This document shows, in pieces, positions 42,101 through 54,100 of a stretch of DNA of 64,000 nucleotides. A program made the position numbers and the translations under genes. The DNA comes from Sitta carolinensis (taxonomy: Eukaryota; Chordata; Aves; Passeriformes; Sittidae). The notes beneath the pieces were generated by a model. The model did no database searches. It saw nothing but the letters and a program-made list of their open reading frames with translations, and had not been told where the DNA came from. The stretch lies in NCBI GenBank assembly GCA_032173965.1, contig JAVUNC010000006.1, positions 34,257,870 to 34,321,869 of the forward strand, read 5' to 3'. Positions within the stretch are counted from its first letter, which is position 1. Each line of letters opens with the position of its first letter.

Positions 42101-45100
42101 ACAGAAATACTGTCTGAAATTTTTAAAGGAGCCTAAAAGTATATCTTTTATCAGAATAATTCATTAGGTTCTAACATGAATAGTTGGGATTTAGGGTGCA
42201 AATATGTAGACACAGGGATGCAAATAGGCCCTAAAGGGCTTGTCCTTATAGACTTTCAGTAGATCTTGGTTCTCAGCCTAACTGGCAGATTGCTACTTAA
42301 AGCATCGAAGTAGTTGTGTTATTTTTTTTTTCTTGAAGATTTAAAGCAGCAAACATTCTAATTGCCTTTAAAAATGAGGAAGATACAATTCAGAGGAGTT
42401 GATTTGAGCATGTTCTGACAGGAGGCAGTCATATAAACACACATGTATGTAACTATCAGTTGTCCATCTGTCAGCTGTCTTCGTCTTGTCTGAAATCACT
42501 GAAAACGTGTCAGTTCCAAGTGAGTGTTAATGTACCTTAAAATTCCTTGTCCCATGAAAGGAAAGGATCTCAAAATCCTTTACAGACACTGTGGGATATT
42601 GCTGTCTAAGTTAATATGCCCTTTTGCTCTGGCATTCAATCAGCACAGTGAGAGCTGCTGATATGAAAGCACATCCTAGTGAAAAACAGGTAAAAGCTGT
42701 GTGTGTCCCAGGCTAGGAAGGAAAACCATGTGCCAGAATAGCCAGCACTCTTCTCAATGTTACAAACTGTTAACAAATACAGGAAATGTACTTTGCTAAA
42801 AGCAGTGTGGAGATCTACCATATTATTCATGGTATATTTTGCTTCATTTCTTGTCTCTAAAAGCATTTAACTCAACTTTAGGGTGATTTAGATTATAGTT
42901 TTGAGGTCTGTTTTGTAGTAAATTTCATGTAGAAGATGCTTGACAAATCTGTTTTGTATTTGTGTTGACGTGTGCAGTGGATCACTGTTAAATGCTTTAT
43001 GAAGCAAAAGCTAATTCGGTATTTTAACTGCTTTTTTTTTCTTGTACAATCTTACTGCTTTTTCCATGATACAGTAGAACTTCAGTCACAAGTTTCAGTC
43101 CCTTGCAAATGCTTAAAAAAGTGTAATGGGTAACTGAAAACAACCTGTCATGAAGTGTTCAAAGGCTTGTGAAAGTTGCAAGCATTTTCATGAAGTGTTT
43201 TATTATTCTTGTAAGGCATCAAAAGGCATAAACTTCATATGGAAAAAATGCCAATTCCTAAAATTTAATGAAGTTATTGTGATTTGAAGTTCTACTACAT
43301 AGTATGTGTTTCATCTGCACTGGGAAAATAAGGTTTCAAGCTGACAAGTTCTTGCTTGTAACTCTTTTTCAACAATTTTGCAGGGACTTTTTTGGGAAAC
43401 CTGCTTTGTTTGGTTGGTTGTTTTTTGAGTTTTTTTTGTTTGTTTTGTTTTGTTTTGTATTTTTTTAAATTTTTTAAATCTTGTTATAAGGACATGTTTG
43501 TGACTTTGCAATACAGTCTTTGAGAGAACTCCATTCATGAGAAATACCCACTTAGACCAGAGGACTTAAAGCTGGGATTCCTGTGGACTGGTTTTGGCTC
43601 TCTAAAATATTTGGAATGTGGTATTACTGAATGATTTTGGCTTTTCAAAAGTGCTGAATGTATCCAGCCTCAAATGAGTTTGGAGGTTTTCTTGAAATCT
43701 GGCCTAATGACTTTCCTTCCTTAGTGTATGAAGTTGGTGTAATAGTCATCAGCTATTGAGGCTGCCTGTTTGAAATGTATGAATTAATATAATTTCTCAC
43801 ACAGTTGTTTCCATGCAGATGTTTGAGAAAGTTGAATTTTCTTTAGTATGTACTAGCTGGTCCTGCTGTAGCACATGGACTTTTTATGAACAATTTTTAT
43901 TTCTTGTGTGGCTGATGATTATTTCTTTTTAGCCAACTGGTGGCATTCTTTGGCATAACTTTCAACCATTCATACAGGTTTTGTTACTTGGAAATGCCAC
44001 TTCTTTTAAAATGAGCTTTTATAGAAAACTATTTTAGAAGGTGAACTTGTGGTGATGAAAGATTATGTCCGTGATAGTGAAAGATGTGTGAAAACTGAAG
44101 TTTCTGAAATATCCTGATAATCCTTTATTATGTAAAACAGAACAGAGATGAGTGGTGTCATGTAATCTGAAGAGTAAGATAAATGAGTAGGTCCCTAGTT
44201 AACATGATAGTTGTGCAGTACTATAGCAAGATCTCTTGCATCAAACACTAGCTTCAGATATTCTGCAACTGAATTGAAAGAAATTATCTATATAAAAATG
44301 CTGGCTTTTTTGGAATTTGTATGGAGTTGCAATTCAAAAGCCAGTATTTTAAACATATTTTTAAATAAAGACAGCAGACTAAGGAAGGCAGTTTTAACAT
44401 CTGATTCACAGCACAGTGCAATAGTGCTTTTACTTACAGAAAGCTTACACAATATGTAATATCTCTTGTCTCTTTTAGCTCTCTCTTAGGTAAATACTAC
44501 ACAACTTACTACATAATACCTTAAGACAACATATGATGTAACACCATTGATTTTTCACAAAATACACTTTTGATCAAATAATTTTGTTTTGTAACTAAAT
44601 TTGAAATAGTGAAATGGTCGTCCTATCTGTTGTGTTCACATTGTAGAATTCAGTTGTTCAGGACAGCAAAAAGCTAACACGGTCCTTCACCAGTTCAAAG
44701 GCAATTTGTATTAATATAAAATAAAGTATTCTCGACTGTTTTTACATACAACAAAACCTCCAAACAACTGATAAAGAGATGAGAAAAAGGTAAAGCTGTA
44801 AGACCACTCAATATAATCTATTGTTTGAGAAGAAAGTTCAGATCTGTTTAAGTTGTTAGAGTGAATGATGACTCTGAGGGTCTTGAATCTCTGCAAAAGC
44901 TGTTTAGGCAGCAGATGTGGAAGAAGTGTAGATGGAGAAACTTGTGTTGCAGAAGCCACCTGAAAAGTCAGTCAAAGTCAAGAACAGAACACTGATGCCC
45001 CAGTTCTCTTCTGGCCACACAGTGGGCCTTAATGTATTCATGCTCTTTCCCTTCTGAAAAGGAGTTAAAAATTTTATGTTTTGTATTGCTTTTAGGGTTA

Positions 45101-48100
45101 CAAGATTTACTAATTTTTAATCTCCGTGTTTTAAGGTATCAAGAGGCAGCTAAAATGGATTTTTTTTCAAAGTTTATACTTAATGTAATACCTAATGTAA
45201 TTGAAAACTAAAACTACTGTAGCAATGAGAACGACTCTGTTTTGTCTTTTTTCTTTTTGAGGTCGTCACTTGTTACTTTTTTCCTTGCTTTCCCTTGAAC
45301 TATCTACTGATCACGAAAATGTTTCTTTTTTCAATAAACATTCATAAAGGGAATGGTGTTATAGTAAACAGTGGTGAGGTTCCCAGATGAATATACATAT
45401 ATCTATATATCTATCTCACAGAAAGGCAATGAGGCTATGAAAAGAAAAAAGGTAGCATGCATTTTAACAACTTTATTGAGTAATATTTTAAGGTGTTACT
45501 TCATCCGAGTTGGAATACTGTCAAATTCTATGTTTATATACAGGAACTTGACAAGAGGAGTTGGTAGATTTAGAGAGTTACTAAGAGCTGTTGAAACAAG
45601 AACTACACAAAACCTGCGAATGGTAAGTTATATTAAACCACTTTCCTATTGTAGCATCTGAATTTTGGTAGGAAGAGAAAGCATAACTATAGTGGATGAG
45701 TTAGAGACAAGTAGTTGGATACTTAGAATATTGATAAGGACCTGTTATCTAACACTTTATAAGGTTACGTTTCCTGGCTTAAGGGAATGATTAAAGTAAG
45801 GAATGTTTGGTACCCAGTCTCCCACCTATTCCTTTTTCTTGTTTGTGGTTATAATTAGAATCTGACTGGCCTCTGATTGACCATACTTTGAACCTTAATT
45901 ATAATTTCCCTATTTGTGAGTCAATGTAGTTTCATGTTATTGTAAGACAGAGGGGGTGAGAACACAGTGCATCATTTTTGTGTGGTTTCTATAAAGCTGA
46001 AGGCTGTCATGCTATAAAGCCTCTTAAATGAAAACCATAAAAGAAAAATCATGAAGGTTTGTTACTTACCTTGTCAGAAGCTTGAATCTTTTATATAGTT
46101 AGAAGTAGAGGTTCATCTCTTTTCCTGTCATGTAATAATTTTCAAAATATCCTAGATTAGTTTCCTAATACTGGGCCTTTAGAACTTCCAAACTGGTAGT
46201 AATAAAGGTAAGTGATTTCGTAATTCATTCAATAACTGATTCCTAGTCAATATATGAAAATTATTTAATAATAGACTTTCAATGGAGAGGGATAATATTG
46301 CAAATTGAAATAGAAAAGATGAAGGGTTTCATATGGTATAGGAGTTAAGGTAGAAGATGCAGATCTTATGGTGGTGTCTGTGACTTAAACATTACACATC
46401 TGTTTTTGGGAAGCATTACTGGGAAATGCTTCCAATTTTGATGCAAATTCAGATCTTGACTTCTTTCTACTGCCCTGCTACAAAATTTTTGAATTTTCAT
46501 CACCGTGTTATGTAGTTGTGGAGGATCTATGCATGTGTGCAAAACATTAATGAGGAGATAAGCACAGTAATTATGGATTATAGGATGACTTAAAAACTTT
46601 TAATTAGTATTATTTAATTAAATAATATTTATGAATATTTATGTAAGCATTTCTGCAGTTAAACATATGGTGACAATAATAGTTGGTCAAAATAAACCTT
46701 TCCATGCTGATTTTCAACCTTGTTTCACTCTTACTGAGCTTTAACAGTAGCTAACACCAACACCTTCAAGTACAAGTTGTCAGAAGTCCCATTCAGCCCA
46801 CAGACCATAACTGTCTGTGGTGGGTTGACCTCATCTGGCTGCTAGATGCTCACCCAGCTGCCCTCAGACTCTCCTGCCTTAACACACTGGGAGGAAATAA
46901 TCTAGAAAATGTCTGAGATAGGTCCGAGATAAAGGCAGGGAGTTTGCTTACCACTTACCATCACAGGCAAAACTGTCTCTTCTTGGAGGAAATTAATTTA
47001 TTGTCACTTAAAAGAGAGTGGGATGATGGGAAACAAAGACAAAAACTGAAACACCTTCCTTCCACCCCAATTTCTCAGGTTCACTTCGGTCTTTGACTTC
47101 TGACTCTTCTACCTCCTCTCCCTACCCTCCCATTCCCTGAGTTGTGCACAAGGGGTGGAGGGTTGTGCTGAGTTCCTCACTGCTGCTCCTTACTCCTCAC
47201 ACTTTTCCTCTGCTCCAGCATGGGGTCCTTCCATTGGACTGCAGTTCCTTCTGGGAATATCATCCTGTTTTTCATCATGATTCTTTTTGCAGGCTGCAGT
47301 TTGGACAACTGCTCCACTGTGGTCTCTCCCATGCAAACAGCTGCTCCTGGTCCAGAGAGGCAGTAGAGGTTATTGACCATCTTAGGTTATTGATTATCTT
47401 AGGAGCAGAAGTTGAGTTGTTTATACTTCAGATGTATCTGGATTTAACTCATAAAATTAAAAAATTGTTTGTTATTGCCATTATTTTTCTTTGTGCTTAG
47501 AGAATTGAACTGGGCACTTTTACCTTTTAAACAGCATCATGCCTGTTTTTTTGGATGTTGTAGAATAAAAAATGTGTTCTATATAAGTAGTCTTCATTAG
47601 AAAAAATCTGAGCATTTTTTAAGAGTTTGTAGTCATAATTTCTAGGGAAAATATTGTTCTTTTGCTTTTACAGACAATAGCAAGACAACTTGCAGAAATT
47701 TTGTTACGAGGTATGTGTGAACAGAGTTACTGGAATCCACTTGAAGATCCTCCTCACCAATCACCCCTTGATGATCCACTGCGAAAAGGTTCAAATACTA
47801 AGAATTATGCACTCAGTAGAAGACCACGGGTATACACTGGAGAAAAGTATGGCTGAGTTTATACCTCTTATTTCTCTAATTGCAGTTATTACCAAGTGCA
47901 CTGGGTAATTTAGTTTACATTTTTGAAAATGTAGAAGGAATTTGGCAATGTGTAGATAGATAGATTCTCTGAGGAGAACTAGAGAAGAAACATATTTCTC
48001 CAAGTGGAAATTTGCACTGTGTACATCAGATCTTTTGTTCTTTATTGTGGAAATATTTTTTTTTCTATCCTGGTGTATGTGATAGACTCAGTATCTTTTG

Positions 48101-51100
48101 TTATATGTGGGATACAAAAGAAAACATGAACTGGGTAGCAAATCAGATACTGCACATTTTAAAAGTTGTGTGCTGCTTCTAGACTTCTGTTTTATCATAG
48201 AAAGGAAAGTTTCAACAATATGGAGATTCAAGTTGGTCCAGGAAGCATTACGAAAAAACAAAACATACCTAGAAATTTATCAAGTAGTTTCAAGCTAGTT
48301 TATTTTCCAAGGGAGCTTTTAGCTAATCATCTTAGATTAGTTTTGGCATTTCTTTATGATGCTACCTTTTTATTCAGTTTTAATCTTTCATTGAGTCAGG
48401 TAAATTATGCTTTTTGGTTTGTTTTTTGTCTGGTATATCTCATGGTGAATTCTAGAGTAGCTATGGTATGTTTCTTCCTTGTTGAAAATGCAAATCTTTT
48501 TTTATTCCAAGCTAATCACCATTAGGGTTAGTATTAAATATAGATAGGTTTATATATATATATATCTTGGTTATAGAAGTAGCCCTACTTACATAATGGA
48601 GGAATGTTTTGTTTTAGTGTTCACAGTACTGTATATTGTAACATAAATGCCACTATATGGCACAATTTGAGTTGCTTAGCTGTATTTATTGCAGAGTTCC
48701 ATTAATGAATCTTACACAGCAGCAAGCTCACATAATTATGGGGCCTTTGCTATTATTAAGTAGAATGGCCTTCATCTTCAAAGACTTCTAGCAATTCTCC
48801 TTCCTGCATCGAGAATAGTTACAGCAGGTTTCTCAGGATTAGTCTTTCAAACGTACATTCTTCATTTTCAATTCATCTTTCATAGCAACATGCTTCCTGC
48901 AAAGTGGGGCTTTGTTCAGTTTAGTTCTCTTGTTCTTGGCATGTGCAGTGAGGAGTTCGGTAATTCCAACAGTGCATATAATTCAGTCCTTTCATCATGT
49001 CAGACTGGTTAATACATACCACATAAAATATGTCCAGCCATGTATCTCATCTCCAGCAGTGACTGAAAGCAAGTATCAAAGACAATGATATCTAGGAAAT
49101 TTCTTCCTAGGTATTCTTTTGACCACCAGCTCTGAGTCTGCAATGCACTGGTTTTTTCTGAGTATGTTGCCTGACATTAGATAACTGCATTGTGTTCTTA
49201 TGAGGATTATGGTTATAATTTGGCTAATAGCATTTATGATTTTTTACATCTCTGTGTTATTGCCTCTTCAGTTTTCTTTAACCAGTTCTTCAACTCCGCA
49301 TAATTTTTGTGGTTTGCCTTTGGTTGAAAGCCATTTCATGCTCTCAGTTGCCTCTTTTGCCCTGTTACACTGACTTTACTCATGTGCCTGCATCTATCAG
49401 GAGGAACAGAAAATACCCGAGTTCAGTCAACTTAACTGAATAGGTCAAAGAAATTTTTCACTAATTTCTGTATGGAGAGGATCTTATTTGATACAAACAT
49501 CAACATATCTACAAAAATATGTTTAAAATTACAAGAGAAAATAATGTTTGCTTTTGTTTTGATAAGTGACTTTTTAGTTGTTCCCTTTGGGGCAGCATCC
49601 TCTGAGAGAGTAATTTCTCCAGCAGCTCTTTCCAGTCATTATTCTACTTTCTGGGTGCTGTTGTCAGCTGGTCAGATTAAATCTTCTTCCAGGTTGTTAA
49701 ATTCTGCATAGAAGAGTGGATTGTTAAATAAGGAGCACTCTAATGCTTCCTTATCACTCTTCATTCCTTATTGTAGGTGGTTCTTATTCATGACTGTTTT
49801 GAAATTTCTTTGTTATGTAACAATAGAAATGTATTCTTATATTTAGAATACTCTTAAAAATCTGGTGAGCAGTTGCATTGACTAAAAAATAAGAATACAA
49901 CAACAGAACAGCTGCCCTGGGGTCTTAGCTGTTGTATATTACCACAATACATTCACAATGTTGCTTTCAAACTGCCTGGAATTCCAATGTCTTTTAGTTT
50001 CTATTTTCTTTCGGGCATTTAATTACTGCTTATATTTCTAGTGCTTTAAAAAAAACCTGAAAAGGTGTTTTAATGTCAGACAAGTTTTGTTTCCTGTCTA
50101 TAATGTATTGTAGTCTAAACAGCCTCAGAACCATAGGAATTGATTATTAACAGCAACAAGTTATTTTCTGCATTTAAATAGGTAATTGTGGAACTAATGG
50201 ATTGAATTAACAGGAAATGGTACTTGTGCTAGTTCAGAAATAGTTTAGAGGAAGAAATCTGAAGAGATAAAACATAGTCATTGGTTTGGGGGATGTTTTT
50301 GTGCATATGAGAATGGATGAATGAATTCCTTCCAGTCCATTCCAGTACCCAGTGCAGTCTCTTGTTGTCTGTCCACCAGCGTAGGAAGGTGTTCAGACAG
50401 CATCCAGGATCCAGAGAAAGCAGTAGAGTCTGGAAACTAGTCCTGTGCAAACCTTCAGCATTAAGTTAGAAGGAAGTGTAGTTCATTACAAAGAATTCTT
50501 CTAAGAATTCTACTTGGAACTAAGAGTGATTATGGCAAATGGGTGGAGATTGTCATGGATTTATTTAAAAATATTCATAGCTATTGAAGGCATCATGAAA
50601 AAATTCTCAAGTGTATCTCATGAAAGAGTGATAGAAATATTTCTCCACATATTGCCTAAAATACAAACATTCTCCTGTTCTTGTGTGAGTTTCCTCTTGC
50701 CAGCACTTGAATCAGTGATGTAGATTCACAGACAGATTAGGTGTAAGAGGCTAATGAAACTATAGGCTTAGTGTTTACAGTTGTCAAATTATATTCAATT
50801 TTGGGGTATTTGGATGAGTTCAACTCTGACAGCTGTGGTAGTTTTGGTCTCTTATTGTGTTCAACCAACTTTTCTGAAATGCAAATATAGAGCACTGCAA
50901 AGAAGTGCATTTTATCCAATTGAGTTTTCTATCCAAGTTATTTTCTGTTTTCTATTTTGAACATTTTCCAGTTTTTACAGTTTAATATATATGTGTGAAC
51001 TACTCATAAAAGTAATGTGTTCTGCTTAAATAATTAAATTCTCATTTTCAACAGCATCTTTTGTCCTCAAGAAAATACAGAAGAAGCCTTACTGTTGCTG

Positions 51101-54100
51101 CTTATTAGTGAATCTATGGTAGGTAAAATAGAGTGAATGTGCATTGCTGTTTATGTGTGCTTTCCTTGTTTTGGTGGGTTTTTTTTGTTTGTTTGGTTTT
51201 TTGGGGTTTTTTTTGTTGTTTTTGTTTTGTGGTTTGTTTGTTTTGTTTTATTTAATTAAAATAGGGCTTTTTTCCCCCATACCTTTGCCTTGTCTATCAC
51301 TTTCTGTTAGGAAAGCAGGCAGTTATTTCTGAAACTCAAATTTTTGTTCCTCTGAGCTAGTGAGATGAGGTCTGCAAGAGTTATAGAGGTTTTCTCCTTT
51401 GGACTGACTGTACCTAGCCTTCTTCCAGCCATAGGCAGGTGAACAAGCCAGGTCCTTCATTTTGCATCACTTACCAGTATGAACCACTGTTACACCAGTT
51501 GGGAGCTATTCGGACAGACACAAAATCTAAGTTTTTTTTGTTGTAAAAAGCAAATAAAAAACTACTAGAAGAACATAATAAACATCCCCAAAAAGTATCT
51601 TCTATTGATTGTGCATTAAACTTCAGTCACTCAAATTTGTAAATGATTTTTGATGATACTGACATTCAGTCTTTGCTACTAGATTATTTTTTTAAATGTC
51701 CCCATTACCTCAATAAATTATTTCTTTCAATGGTCTACTTGTGCCCTTTATCAACCTTCCATATTTTCTGCTAATCATCAATCAACTGCCACGTACTGAC
51801 ATTCTCATACCTTATCAGTTTTATGTTCGCAGATAAAATGAAATGCTGGATCTTTTGCTGTTTTTTTAATTGGAGGTGTGAAGCCTCTGCATCATGCAGG
51901 CTGTCTCACTGCACATCAGCGAGATGCAGTCTTTTAAGTTCTGCAGGTGATTCAAGCGCTTACATGTTTTGGCATAATTTCTGTTTTGCTACAGTTAAAT
52001 AGGATCAAAGCATTTTAGTGAACATTGTCCTTGTTTGACTGTTTTAAAGTGGCAGATATTTACATTGTAGTGCTAACTGCTTTCCGCATTCCTAGTGATC
52101 TGCCTTGAAATATTCATGATGGAATCTAAAAATTCTGTCTATATTCTCATTCTTATAATATGGAAAAATTGTCTGAGCAAACATTTCCACATATCTTGTG
52201 TTGGTTTTGCTACAGTATATACTTAGCACTGAGAGGTGCTGCCTGTGTCTCTGTAATGTGCCCGAGCAGTAGTGAAGATGTAGAGAATTCTGATGTGAAC
52301 TGTGGTCTTGGTGTGAAATGAAAGCAGTATCAGTTCTGCAAGCTCTGACTATTCATTGCTGTGTTTGCACGTGTAGTTCCTTACATATCATTATTAAGAA
52401 GCCAAAAACCAAATTAAAAGCACTGCCTTGTTAAGTGTCATTTCAGGTTACTTGCAGCTTTTCATCTGGGAATTAGATCTACCCAATTATATCAAATGCT
52501 GTCACTGTAGAACATATACCTTTAGCAAGCTTTTCAATTTTTTTTACAGTAATTATTGCAGATTATTCCAGGCAAAAGAGTTTGTTTCGGGGGAGTATAA
52601 AATCTTTGACATGATTGACTTACTTTGGCTAAGTCAATTGCTCAAATTAGTTTTGGAGGGGGGAAAGGGGAAGATTAAGCATAAAAAAGTTACAGAGTTA
52701 CCTTTCTGAGAGTTGAGACCTCTTATTTCAGCTTCAGTGCCTGTTAACTTTCTAGCTGTAGTAGTAGTGAAGTAGTATGTGGTTTATGATTCTGAAACCA
52801 GTGTTTGGGAAAGAAATACCACTTAGAGAAGACTGAGTAACAGTTGGTGTTTTGATATGCTATTGTGTTACTGAAGTACTATGATCCCTTACTTTCACTG
52901 TCTGTGAATTAGTAAGAAAACACCCTAATAAAGGTCAGGTTGGACAGGGCTCTGAGCAATCTCGTCTCGTGGAAAGTGTCCCCACCCATGACAGGATGAT
53001 TTTTTAAAGGTCCCTTCCAACTTAAACCGTCTGCAGTTCTATGACCTGACATCCTCATGTTGCAGTGCCTGTATGTGTTGGCACATGTCAGCTGCGTTGT
53101 GGTAACAGAATCACTGAATAATTATGTTTGGAAGGGACTTCCACAGGTCATTTTGTTGTGAGCTCCCTTGCTCATGCCAGGGCCATCTGGAGCAGGCTGC
53201 ATCTCTGTCCAGACATCTTTTGAGTACCTCCAAGGAGAGATTTCACAGCCTCCCTGAGCAGCCCATGCTACTGCTCATTAACCCTCACAGCAAGAAAAAA
53301 ATGGTTCCTGATCTTCAGAGGGACCTTCAGTGTTTCAGTTCATGCTCATTGCCTCTTGTCTTGTCACTGGACACCACTGGAAAGAACCTAGCTCCCTCTT
53401 CCTTGTATCCTTCCTTCAGATATTTCTAGCATTGATAAGGCTCCCCTCCTGAGCATTGTCTTTTCCAAGCTGAAGAGTCAGCTTTCTCAGCCTTTTCTCA
53501 TAGAAGAGGGAATCTGGTGGGCATTTGTTAGGCTCTCTCCAGTAGCTCCATGTCTCTTACACTGGTGAATCCAGCACTGGACCCAGTACTGCAGGTGTGG
53601 TCTCACTAGTGCTGAACAGAGGGGAAGGATCACTGCCCTCAACCTGCTGGCAACTCTCCTGCTTCTGCAGCCTGGGCTATCAACTGTTTTTCCATCTGGG
53701 GCACCTTGCTGGCTCCTGCTTACCTTAGGTGTCCACCAGGACTCCTAGGTGCATTTGTCAAGCTGCTTTTGAGCTGGGAGGCCCCCAGCATGTATGGTAC
53801 CTGGGTCTGTTCCCTCCCAGGTGCAGGACTTTGCTGAAGGCCTTGCTGAGGTTCCTGTCAGTTCATTCCTCCAGCCTATCGAGGTCACTCTGGATGGCAG
53901 CTCAGCCCTTTGGGATATCTGTTCAGCAAACATGCTTGGTGTACACGCAGATCATGAACAAGATCAGGCCCAGTATCACTCTCTGGGACACACTGCTAGT
54001 TACTGGCCTCCTGCTAGACTTTGTGTCCCTGATCACCACCCCGTGGGCTCAATTTTGTGTGAGATTCATAACCAGTGGAAAAATGGCTGAGCAGCATATC

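Larger units (their letters stand above)
45623..47673 (+). other. TTC7B intron 6 (2.05 kb)
   Basis: Contains a perfect 20-bp AT palindrome at 46608-46627 and a partial LTR at 46816-47372. The remainder is unremarkable AT-rich DNA. An open frame at 47144-47500 lies mostly within the LTR and has no recognised product. Confidence 0.85.

Noticed and set aside
47144..47500. 118-codon plus-strand open frame
   Set aside because: Mostly inside the LTR remnant, with no family resemblance.
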